Shown here: positions 1-10,950 of the stretch, in pieces
How the letters are laid out: every line of letters starts with the position of its first letter
Position numbering within the stretch: the stretch's first letter is position 1
Origin: Sindora glabra
Taxonomy: Eukaryota > Streptophyta > Magnoliopsida > Fabales > Fabaceae
Assembly (NCBI GenBank): GCA_020226215.1
Contig: CM035233.1
Coordinates: 69,740,831-69,804,830 of the forward strand
Direction of reading: 5' to 3'
Length of the DNA stretch: 64,000 bases
Notes under the pieces: generated by a model
Database searches by the model: none
What the model was told of the DNA's origin: nothing
The model's input: only the letters and a program-made list of their open reading frames with translations
Position numbers and translations under genes: made by a program

Positions 1-578
1 CTGAGATTGTGATAATTGAAAGCAGCTGGTGAAATTTGGACCCCTGCACAGGACTCAGAACAGAATCTAGCACTAATATAGGTCAGAGGTTACATTTAAA
101 ACAATTGAGTTGTTTTTGCGTTTTTTCCCCATTTTTTTGATAAGTCTGAAGTATCAATAAGTAGCTTCAGCCCATATTATTCTCTGCATGATAGCCAATA
201 GATGGTAGTATGTTAGTAGAGCATCCGGCCTGTTCCTACATGTCATAAGGGTTCAGCTTATAGTTCATGTACAAAATAATTGACATTAATAAGTCACTGC
301 AGGATTGATGCAAAATATAATGTGTAAGCTGGTGTCTTGCATTATCTTCCGTTTATCATTTTTTTTCTAATACAGCCCACTGTGGAATAGTTGTTTTTCC
401 TTTTAGAAATTGTGCTTGCGCTTATCTCTATTTGCATTAGCAAGCTGTTAATGTGAATGTAATCTGTTCTATATAAATTTCTCATATTGTTTTGTACAAT
501 CAATAATTTAATTGGCAAGCTTGAATGGTAGTAATTTGCTTAAAAATTTAGTTGTAAATCACATTAAACGGTGCCATT
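1..578. other. Non-coding flank upstream of a LINE RNase H end
   Basis: No open frame of useful length and no recognisable motif. A pyrimidine-rich stretch followed by TTTCCAAGTACTTCAG just before 598 could serve as a 3' splice site, but nothing upstream looks like a partner exon. I treat it as spacer. Confidence 0.4.
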
Positions 579-947
579 TTGTTTCCAAGTACTTCAGGAG
601 TTCAAATACGACTTATCTTGGAAGCGGACTCTGAAACTGCCTTCAAGCTAGTTAGTTCTGGTTGTGATAATTCACATCCTTGCTATGCTCTGGTGTACTG
701 CATTAAGGAGCTAAAAACAAGATTACTTCAAGTCAGGTTCCAGCACTGCTACCGAGAGGCTAACCAGGTTGCAGATCGTCTAGCTAATATGGTTCATGAT
801 TTTCAAATCTGGTGTGCTGAAACAGTTTATTTTATCAGGCCTTCCCAACTTTGTGTTGAATGTCTTATGAATGACATGAGAGGGGTTGCATTCCCCAGGA
901 TGATAGTGAGTTAGCGTTTTATTTTCCCTTGTGCACCAAAAAAAAAA
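579..947 (+). mobile_element. LINE 3' end: intact RNase H-like domain plus poly(A)
   Basis: An open frame ends with TAG at 912-914 and encodes the C-terminal half of a plant RNase H-like (RVT_3 type) domain. The aspartate-containing strand reads ILEADSETAFKL and the C-terminal block reads REANQVADRLAN. It opens with a TTG codon rather than ATG, so it is not a complete gene. The stop is followed by about 20 bases and then GTGCACC with a run of ten A (938-947), the usual layout of a plant L1-type LINE 3' end. This is therefore most likely a 5'-truncated LINE insertion. Unlike the other LINE pieces here it has no stop or frameshift, so it is either young or retained. The alternative is the last exon of a host RNase H-like gene, since a splice-acceptor-like CAG lies at 595-597. 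I see no target duplication. Confidence 0.6.
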
Positions 948-2261
948 GATGATGTGCAGCAGAGTAATAACAAGTGAGAGGAGTGTTTTTATGTTAGAGT
1001 GAAAATAATAAAACAATGACTATCAAACCTAATAATGAAGATTTAAAAATAAAATATAAAATTATGTAATTTTTTAATTATGATTTTATTCTAATCATTG
1101 ATGCAAGATTTATCGATTACAGTTCACTTCTTTCATTTCTATGGTATGGTAGTGTATATATACACGCATAAAAGAGTAGTTAAAAATTGTTGCAGCATCT
1201 TAATGGCAGAGGTATACATGTGTAAGTAGCAGTATCAAACTGATTTGGATGTTAAATTGATATTCAAATTTTAAATGGTAAGCTTGAATAATAATTCAGT
1301 CTAACTTTTAGTAAACCCACATCAAACTCTGCCTTTCAGGCTCCGGGGGCAGCAGTAAGAATTACAAAGTTATATAATTTTTGTTGTTCCTCTCCGTAGC
1401 AGTGCAAGTAGAATTAAAAAAACGTGTTTACTTGCACAAGACAAGAAAGTAAAACATGAAATTAGAAAAAAAGGGTAATGATAGAATAAATTGCATGTGT
1501 ATGGTGGTGAATGTCTTCTCCTTGCTTGAGTAGACCTACCTCTGAAGCAGGGGCTGTCTCAGGCAAAAGGGGTTGTTTTCTTTGGCCGCTGTTTAAAACA
1601 AGACATTTGCTATTCCTCTTAATCTTGTGATATAACTGCAATTTTTAATTGCAAAATTCTCAGTCATTACAAGTCAATGCCTTGAATCTATAAATTGTAT
1701 GAATTTGTCGCTGGTGAGATGCGACATCTACCTCAATGATTCATACACATATTCATGCGTGATGACAAATTTAGACAGTACAGACAAAACTTGTGACATT
1801 TTCTTCTTATACAAGGACATGGTTAGTGACAAAAGAAGTTAAATTTGTCTTCAACACTTAATTTTGCAATATATATCCTTAAATTAAGGTTGGTATTACA
1901 TAAATTGTTTTGTGCAATCGGGATATTCGATTTTTATTATTAAAGATATTTTTATCAAATGATCCACCGAACTCTCCCTTGCAATTGAGTAAATATTACA
2001 TCAAAATTAAAAAGAGAAAAAAGAAGAGAAAATAATTTTCAACAAGTGGTTTACGAAACTTAAGTATCGTGGAGTCACCAATTTTCTGGGGGCAATTTTC
2101 CATTTTTGTCATTTATATCTTTTTAGAAGTCAAAATCTCTGTTTATTTGGATTATTAAGCATTATTTGAAGAATAGGGAGATAGTGTGACGGAAATTTGG
2201 ACGCTGATTATTTGCCAGAAAGCCTGAGCAAGATAAGTAGGTCGCATCCTGGTTCATACCC
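948..2261. other. AT-rich spacer
   Basis: No coding frame, RNA gene or clear repeat. The 3' part (about 1900-2260) is ordinary AT-rich plant intergenic DNA running up to the left target repeat of the LINE. Confidence 0.5.
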
Positions 2262-2270
2262 ATTCAAGAC
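2262..2270. repeat. Left target-site duplication of LINE (ATTCAAGAC)
   Basis: The nine bases ATTCAAGAC lie directly against the poly(T) tract that is the complement of the LINE poly(A) tail. The same nine bases recur at 8404-8412, at the expected 5' edge of the element. Confidence 0.65.
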
Positions 2271-2299
2271 TTTTTTTTTTTGGTAGAAATGGAAATATA

Positions 2300-5200
2300 T
2301 TAACAGAAACACAAAACTCCAACAGTATACATACCCCTAATAGAGTTCAGCAAAACAGAAATAACCTTAGGAGGAAATTCAAAAACATTTAAGACAGTAC
2401 TAGTATCTACAGGAGATTTAGCCAAAAAAATCAGCAACTTGATTTGCTTTCCTATAGATATAATATAACTTTGGTTAGCGCAATTGGAAGAACAAATTCT
2501 TGCATTCTTCAATGAGATTGCTAGCAACAAAGGAAGTGTTAGAGTTAACATTAATAATAGTAGTAATAACAGACATGACATCCAATTCAATTAAAATAGG
2601 GAGAAGGCTCTTGCTTTTAGCAAGAAGCAGCCCATCTCTTAACCTTGTAATTTCAACAACAGAGTTGGAGCATATTCCAAGTCCTCTTGAACAACCTACC
2701 ATCCACTTACTATTTTAATTGCTAATGATAGCAACACAACCTGTCTTACGTGGATTGTTTTGGGAGGCACCATCTGTATTTAATTTGTAAAATCCCATGG
2801 GTGGGGCTTCCCAACTAATATTCACCATAGATTTGTTAAGTGGTTGTGTGGGTGTTGCCATAATGGTCCAAAATTCAGAAATTTTACCCAAAGTAATAGC
2901 TTTTATATTTTCACTACCCAGATTACATTTGAAAGTTTTTTGATTGCGTGAAAGCTATAAACTCCAGAGAGCAAAAGCAAAAATTATTTGTCAGGGGATC
3001 AGACTATCGTAGCTTAATTCTTTAGTAGTAAGATTATGGTGTAACCAAGCCGAAAAGTCCAAATGGAAGGAGTTTTGCCAAGAAGATGGAATAGGCAATG
3101 AGTTCCATAAGGATTAAATAAGAGGACATTCTCTAAACAAGTGAGCTATACTATCTATTCTTTTATCACAGAAAACACAATTTGGGGCAATGTCCATACC
3201 TCTAATAAGGAGAAACTCCTAAGTAAAAAGTTTATACCAAATTAATAACCAGATAAAAAATTGAATCTTAGGATATGTTTTAACTTTTCATATCCAATTA
3301 TAAGTCTATTTCACATTATGTAAAAATGATTTTTTTCAAAAATAGATAAACACTTTTAACAACATAGAGTCCAAACTTGAATAATCTCCAAACCAAATGA
3401 TCATTTTTATTTGACACAAAAAAGGAGTTCTAAAAATAACATCTTGTAATCCATGAGGTAATTCTATAAGCAAATTTTCCAAACTCCAGAAACCATCACT
3501 GATGTAATGTTTAATTAATTCTCGATTTGAGGACCTGAGAAGAGGGCCAGTAATTAAATTTCTTAAGATCCTATTATCCAACTACCTATCAGTCCAAAAC
3601 TTGATTTTCTTACCATTGCCTATAATCCATTTTAGCCCATGATATATAAGATTCTTTGTAGATTTTAAAGCTTTTCAGTTATGAGAAACATTTTTCTGAA
3701 TATGAACTTGACCATGAACATTAATAGTTAAGTATTTTGCCCTAAGAATTGGACCCATAATTTACTATCACCATGTATGAAGAACTAAGCCAATTTGGTC
3801 AAACAAGCTAAGTTCATTGTAAAAGGATCTTTTATGCCTAGACCGCCAACAAATTTTGGCAAAGTTACTTAATTCTAATTAACCAGAGCCATCCTCCTAG
3901 ATTCATGAGAGCTACCCCATAAAAAATTCCTAATAACTCTAACAAATTGAGAATGCATTGAGTTAGGAATTTTTGAACAACTCATATAGTAAAGGGGAAG
4001 AACTGATAAAGTGGAAGTGATCAAAATAATCCTACTAGTTATGGATAAATATTTTGTTTCCTAACAATCAATTCTCTCTCCGAGTTTATCCATTATAAAA
4101 GAAAAATCTAGAGCACAATAATTTCCTTTTACTTCCATCCCTAAGTATTTACCCAAACCCCTTTATCCTTAATTCCTAAGAGCTCACTCAAACTATCTCT
4201 CATGGTTGGGTCAATGTTTTTTGAAAAATACATTCTGGATTTGAATCTATTTACTTTCAAACCAGAGGCTAAAGCAAACTCCTTTAAAAACTTGATTAAT
4301 CACTTAGCAATTATTTAAAGTTGCTCTAGCACACAAAACAATGTCATCATCATAAAACAGGTGAGAAATATCAATTCCATGTTTACTGGTTTTAATAGGA
4401 TTCCAAATTTTTTGAGTACATTTTTGTTGAATAAACATATGAAAGTATTTTATACAGAGGATGAAAATATAAAGGGAAAAAGGATCCCCTTACCCAAGGC
4501 CTCTATAGGGAAATAAAGGATTCATTTTCCCACCATTAAATAAAATTTGATGAGTAATTCCAGAAACCAAATTCATGATTAACTTAACAAAATTTTTGGG
4601 AAATTGAAAGAAAGTCAAAACATCCCTAATAAAACCCCACTTTAAAGAGTCATAAGCCTTTTCCATATCTAGCTTCAAGATCATATATCCAACTTTGGCT
4701 TTAGATTTATCAATAGTGACAACTAGCATTTTCAAAACAATAATATTATCTGCTAGTTTACAGTTGGCAACAAAAGCTGACTGGAAAAGAGAAACCAAAA
4801 CATTAAGAAAAGGTTTAATTCTCTTAATAATAATTTTTGAAATAATTTTTAAAATTGTATTACAAAGACTAATTAGTATGAAATCATTAATGGTTTCATG
4901 TGATTTACCTTTGGGGATCAAAATAATTAAGGTGGCATTAATCCATTCAGGAACACAAAAGTTAGAAAATACTTGTTGAACACAATTTATGATGGAAAGT
5001 TTAACTTGGGACTAAAATCTTTGAAAGAAACCTAGATGAAGACCATCAAGACCAAGAGTTTTATTTATCTTTTGATTTTTTTAAGGCAAGCTAAATTTTG
5101 TTTTTATATAGGATCAAAATGAGAGATTCTGAATTAGAATGATCAATACTTTTAGACCAATTGTCAAATTTATTACCAAATAACCTAGAGTGACTTTGAA

Positions 5201-6407
5201 TATTTCTAAAGATATATTGTTGTATTTCTAAAGGGTTATACATCTATAGACCAACTTCATTTTTTATTGCCTCAGTCTTATTTTTCCTTCCTCTTATGAT
5301 GGTGGATAAATGATAGACATATGTGTTTTAATCCTTATCTACTATCCAATGTAATCTAAACTTCATGGCCCATAATTGTTCCTCCTGCTTAAGGATATTC
5401 AAAAGATCATTTTGGAGGGATTTATCTAGCCTTTGAAGAACTCTTGATTTGTGAAAAGTTAAATTATTTTGCACACCTTTAATCCTTGCTAGAATACATG
5501 TTTTCTTCATAAAAATGTTACAAAAAATATAGACATTCCACCATTTAACATAAGTGGTAAAATCATTAATAGCATAATAGAGACATAAATTCCTAGCTTA
5601 ACAATTTAGAATAATTTGAGCAAAGGTTAGATGGGTTAACTAACAAGTTTCAAAATGAAAAGGTCTATTAAAACTTAGATGATTAGCAAAATTTAGGTTT
5701 ATTAAGACAGGATAATGGTCAGACAAGATATGTGGTAAGTGAAAAATCCTAACTTTCGAATATTGTAAAATCCATGCATTATTACATAAAAGCACGATCA
5801 AGTTTTTCCATGATTAAAATTTTCCCTTTCCTATAATTTGTTCAAGTAAAATGAGGTCCCACAAATCCTATATCTATTAAGTTGTAATAGTCCATGTAGT
5901 TATTAAATAATTTTATTCTATATAAATTAATAGGAGCTCCTCCTATCTTTTTAGATTAAGAGGAAACTTCATTGAAATCACTAAGTATTAACCAAGGCAG
6001 TGAATGACTACCAACTATTACTTTAAGACTACTCCATAAAATTTTATGATTTTGAAAATTAAGTCTAGCATAAATACCACTTAAAAGTTAGGAAAGTGAA
6101 TTACGAGTTACCTAAACCATGACATGTATCTCTTATTCCAATTTATTAACTATGTCCACCTGAATATCCTCCTGATTCCATAATATCTAGATTCCAATAT
6201 ATATCCAACTGTATTAGTTAGCTCTATGTTAGAAAAAGGTAAGGTAATAGCTAGAACCCTAACCCTGTCTCTATCCAACCAGGTTTCAGTGAAAATAAGT
6301 AGTTTAACATTCTCACGACTTAACATTTTAGTCGGTAACTTTTTAAAATTTGGATGTTGGATACCTCGCACATTCCAGACCATAATACCAAAATTAGAGG
6401 AAGTCAT
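2300..6407 (-). pseudogene. LINE ORF2 pseudogene (endonuclease, RT, RNase H)
   Basis: Broken ORF2 of the LINE. The endonuclease start (minus 6407-6150) reads MVWNVRGIQHPNFKK and continues with LLIFTETWLDRDRVR, matching the N terminus of plant L1 endonucleases. A linker follows at 5510-5328 (CILARIKGVQNNL). The RT core (4921-4490) contains IPKGKSHETINDFILISLCN, FQSAFV and LDMEKAYDSL. The catalytic box lies near 4338-4365 and reads FYDDDIV, where most relatives have FADD. A palm or linker segment lies at 3581-3336 and a C..C..H..C finger (PNCVFCDKRIDSIAHLF) near 3140-3215. RNase H pieces fill 2702-2300 in two frames, with a frameshift between the RLRDGLLLAKS and FLAKS blocks. Many stops mean there is no functional product. 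Confidence 0.85.
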
Positions 6408-6656
6408 AATTGATTAAGAATTTGCAACAAAAATCTTAGGAGATCAATAAAGTAAACCTTCAAGTTGAAGGATTACCTAAACTAATATTCTTCTGAATAT
6501 CTCTTAATCTTAAATGACTGAGTTGGTAATTTTTATCCAATATTAGGATATCTAGTTGTCCACAGCAATAAACAAAATCCCTAGCTTCCCTTCTCTATAA
6601 GTAAAAGTGAGACTAGACAACCCTAACATTTCCTACTTTATTCGTATCATTTTTTA

Positions 6657-8403
6657 TCAGGCTTGATGAGCTGCGATATGATATGGATTGTTGGGAGACT
6701 GAAACAAGGGCGGTTCATTAGGAAGAGATAGATTCAGGTGGATCCCTATATTAATCCAATTGAGGGTGTCATCTATATGGATGATGTTATGAGGTATCAG
6801 AGTGTTGGCTATCTCCTCCTCGAGAGGAAGATCTAATCCATTTGGGTGGCATTTGAAGGGGATCAAATTCTTTGAAGCTATTGCATAGTTTGGATCAAAG
6901 TTGGCTAGAAGGTTAGTTGGGTCTAAGGTGATCCAGTCCAGATTTTCTTCCAATATCACTTAAATTCGGCCCTAACATTGATACCTTCATATCATTTTTT
7001 AGGCATTCAGATCCTATGCAAACTCCTCTATTATCAAGATTGACGAGTTGCTTTGTGACTTTATGGCTATGATTAGAAGTGGGTGGTAAGTTTAGGGATA
7101 TTGATTTGGGGGTATCTATAGCCAAAGTTTGGGAAGTCTCTGGAAGATAATATGTAGCATCAATATTCATCTCTATTTCCCTATGCAACTCTTCAATTCC
7201 CAAAACGATAAATGGCTACTTCTAGAATTCAGGGCAATTTAGTGAAAACTCGACTTAAATTTTTTGAGTCCATGTAACTACTTCTCAGAATTGGACATAA
7301 CCTTTTTCTAGGCTTCCACATTTCTAAAAATTTGCTTATTTTTTTCTTCTCTCTACTAAAATTCAAGGTTTATATGTATCTATGTTGATATCCTGACTAT
7401 CACAAGTTACTTGATTGATTGGCCTAACCGAACTTTGTCCATTACCATGTATCTTCATCGAGCTATGATGCTCCTCCTAGTTCTGTGCTTTTGGCTGTCC
7501 AAAAGAAGAGTATTCCAAAGTAATTTCCAATTCTACCGTATACGGGCATAGATGTTTCTAATACTCAAATCGACCACAGGTAAAACAAACCTTATTCAAG
7601 CCTTCATACAACATTGCTTGCTTATAACCTCCAATATGTATTCTTCTAATAAAAGGTTTGTTAGGATCAATTGGGACACACATTCTGGCATACTTGCCTT
7701 TATCACCTAAGTAGGTATGGTAATCCACCTTAAGAATAGGATCGATCTTCCTTGCAACTTGTGGCAAAACATAAGGATGATAGAATTCCATTGGAAGTTC
7801 TAGGAACCTAATCAAGATTGCAATGGAAGACAACTTAGTCGATGATGGTTTAAATAAAGGTTCCCACTTCCTTAAAATCAATAAGTGATCAAGAATGAAG
7901 CAGGGGCCTCCATTAAGGACCTTACAATAATTAACTTGTAATTCAAACTTAAATATGAAAAAATCATTACCAACTTCTAGGATTGTAAGCTTTCCTTCTG
8001 GTTGCCATAATACCCTAGTACAAGAATCTAAATATTAGTAATTGACTCTCTTACTATAGACTTTGCCAATTAGAATATTGCTCAAAGGTTCATAAATTCT
8101 ACTCTTTAAACTGTTCGGTAAATAGAATATTACCTCACTGTCATTGGCTCCGAAATTAGAATCTTTTATTTGAACTTCTTATTTATCTTCAAAAAAAGCT
8201 CTTTTATAAGCACCTGGAATAATACCGATCAAATGATCTTTGTAATTTTTGGGTTGCTTAACATAATTACCCTTTTTATTGCCATTTTGTAAATCATCAA
8301 AGGCAGAATGACCTCCACTATAAAGCTTTAGCTTATTACATGAAAGGAAGATTTTTTTTTTCAAAAAAAAAGAAGTTTTACCATTTTTTGAGTCGCTACC
8401 TCT
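6657..8403 (-). pseudogene. LINE ORF1 (gag-like) pseudogene
   Basis: Nucleic-acid-binding ORF1 of the same LINE. The most readable part (minus 7881-7558) has the DUF4283-like run ending GKYARMCVPIDPNKPF and GLNKVCFTCGR. The zinc knuckle has the spacing CX2CX4-X4C, but the histidine position is tyrosine and a stop follows it, so the knuckle is dead. The N-terminal piece (8409-8179) includes IGIIPGAYKRAF, typical of the start of these ORF1 proteins; its first codon is TTG and its first two codons lie in the target repeat, so the true start has been lost. The C-terminal part (7203-6657) is in two frames and is low in conserved motifs. Confidence 0.75.
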
Positions 8404-8412
8404 ATTCAAGAC
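8404..8412. repeat. Right target-site duplication of LINE (ATTCAAGAC)
   Basis: Exact second copy of the nine bases at 2262-2270, placed directly against the LINE 5' end. Confidence 0.6.
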
Positions 8413-10591
8413 ATTAGTTGTTACTTATTTTGACTAATATCAGGTAATATAAAAAACTAGAGTGGAAATCGGATATGTCAAAATAGGTGAGGTCAGGTTT
8501 TATTTTTAAAAAAATAAAATTATTAAGTACTTTTAAATTAAGTCATATTTGAATTTTTTTAAAGTGAAGCTTTTTTTTGCATTCAAAATTTGATTGATTC
8601 TTAATTTTTATATATGGAATAATTTAATTACTCTTACCTTCCCCAAAAAACAAATAAGTTAGGTTTACTTTGAAAAATATTGGCATGAATTTGACTTATT
8701 AGTTTATACAACAAAAAAATTTGAATTTAGTTTAACCTATTTAAAAAGTATGGCTTAATATCTTAACCTTTATAAATAAACCTTTAAATAAACTAATAGA
8801 TAAAGGTTTTTTAGGCAAAAAATAAAAAAATTAACCAATAATCAGGTTATACCTATGCATATAATTATATACATTAAAGTACTATTAATGTTATAAAAGT
8901 ATATATATTATACATGATAATATATTACATTAGAGAATGTATCAGGTAAGAGGAATATTTTTATATGAAAATAAAGAGTGAATTGTATTATGAAATTTAA
9001 TATTAAAGAATTGAGATTAAAATATAAAGTTATGTAACTTTTTTTAAGTGATTATTAAATATTATATTACCTTGTATGTCTCTCCAAAATCAATCTTGTG
9101 TACACATTGATGCTTTCCTTCTATCATAATAAAATTTACTATAATATGTAAATAAAAATCGTTAAAATTTATTACATTATGTAGATAAAAATCAATTTTG
9201 GGCACAGATTAGTGTGTACTATATAAAGTTAAAGTTACTTAAGTTTTAAAAATTTAAGTTTGCTTTTAATTGATCTTGTCAATAATTAATATTGATAATT
9301 GTTAAAATTAATTAATTAATTAAACTTATTCTTGCTTATCTCTACTACAAGCATAGATAAATTTTTATCAAAAGTCCACGAATTTTAATGATTTGATAAA
9401 AGCATGTTATAAATAGAATCTAATTATAGATAACTATGACAATCATTACAGTAAACACGCAAGTTTGATAGTACTTATGGACTTAGTAGATTTATCTACC
9501 AAAACAAAACAAGAGTATATTTACGTATTCCACAGAAGCTCATCACGCTTTTTGTGAAAAGTATAACAATAATAAGAAAAATAGTTCTACTGCTTAAGAA
9601 ACTTCAAAAGTATTTTACTTACTCATACCATGACTCAAAGTCATGCCACAACCTAATCATTACATTCAATAGAGAAGTTGAGAGAAGGTATTTTACTTTC
9701 TCATGCCACAAATCAAAGTCTCAATTGTTTTGATTTGAACACAAAAGTACTAAAGTAACAAAAACTTCTATCACTTGTTATACAAGAACACACAAATAAA
9801 GAATCCAAAAAGGAAAATTAAGACCTTGAGTAAACTTTTGCTTACCTATTCAATGGTGATCCGATGCGACAGCAATGGCACTACGCGACAATAGCAACAA
9901 ACAACAACTACTCCTAGTTGGATCTCTATGTTTCTACCTTTCAGCTTGGGAGTGAGGGGTACAGCCAGGTTTAGCAAGTTACAAATTAAGAACTTTCTCG
10001 ATAAAGTTAATTCATTGTATTTTTTTAATTGTAAAATTATTAAAATAAGTTTATAGTAATATATATTCTTAAGCATAATATAAAAGATAAAAAGGTAATT
10101 TCAATATTTGAGGATATCTTGAAATAAGATAAAATAATATTGTCCTATCTCAAAAATTACTTCAAATTAAAAACTTGTTTCACACTTTGCCTTAGGAGAC
10201 ATAAATTCATATTAGGTCCACACCCTACAAGGTAAGCCTTGAATTTAAATTTTTTGTCATTCTTAATATAGTTAAAATTAAAACATTAACAAAGGTCATA
10301 TAACCACTGAAAATAATCATAAATTATAACTTTATCAATTTGTACTTTTTATACATTATAATCTAATTAGATTTAACTTATTCACTAGGATCTTCAAAGG
10401 AAAAGCCTTCTCGTTCTACTACAAATGAAGACACCAATGTTAATGAGGTTCTGTGACTTTTTCATTCTTTTTTTAACTTATTTTAAGCATGTTTTCTCAT
10501 TAGTAGTCTAATAATTATCATTCATAATTTATCATAACATAAAACAAAAACACGTTCAAATTTAATAGATCTTGTAGGCATCAAGTGTATT
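8413..10591. other. AT-rich spacer
   Basis: No coding frame stands out. The more complex part, about 9500-9960, has short internal repetition (the TCATACCATGACTCAAAGTC and TCATGCCACAAATCAAAGTC blocks near 9625 and 9699) but no recognisable protein on either strand. Confidence 0.4.
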
Positions 10592-10950
10592 AGAAGCTTG
10601 ATGAAAACAAAAGATGATGAAGGCAAGGAATGGAAGAAAGATGACATGATGAAGAAGATGATGAGACAAAACTTTGGGGAAATATTATTAATAATTTATA
10701 TTAATTGTGTGAGATTTTAGATCAATTATATGTGATTTTAGGCCAATGATACTATATTATGTTGAATATTAGAAGGTTGATGAAAACAAAAGATGATGAA
10801 GGCAAGGAATGGAAGAAAGATGACATGATGAAGAAGATGATGAGACAAAACTTTGGGGAAATATTATTAATAATTTATATTAATTGTGTGAGATTTTAGA
10901 TCAATTATATATGATTTTAGGCCAATGATACTATATTATGTTGAATATTA
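10592..10950. repeat. 179-bp tandem duplication, two copies
   Basis: Copy one is about 10592-10770 and copy two about 10771-10949. They begin AGAAGCTTGATGAAAAC and AGAAGGTTGATGAAAAC and end alike at TTGAATATT. I count two substitutions across the unit, so the duplication is recent. Each copy contains a purine-rich run (GATGATGAAGG...AAGAAGATGATG) and an AT-rich tail. Function unknown. Confidence 0.85.

Larger units (their letters stand above)
2271..8403 (-). mobile_element. Near full-length degenerate L1-type LINE retrotransposon
   Basis: A minus-strand non-LTR retrotransposon of about 6.1 kb. Starting at its 3' end on the plus strand it shows poly(T) (2271-2281), RNase H remnants, a zinc-finger (zf-RVT) block, reverse transcriptase, a linker, an AP-type endonuclease, and an ORF1 with the DUF4283-like domain and a CCHC knuckle. 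All the pieces are in the canonical plant L1 order but are scattered over several frames with stops, so the element is dead. The flanking direct repeat ATTCAAGAC at 2262-2270 and 8404-8412 supports a single insertion with these borders. The 5' end starts within or just before ORF1, so the 5' UTR is probably missing. Confidence 0.85.
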
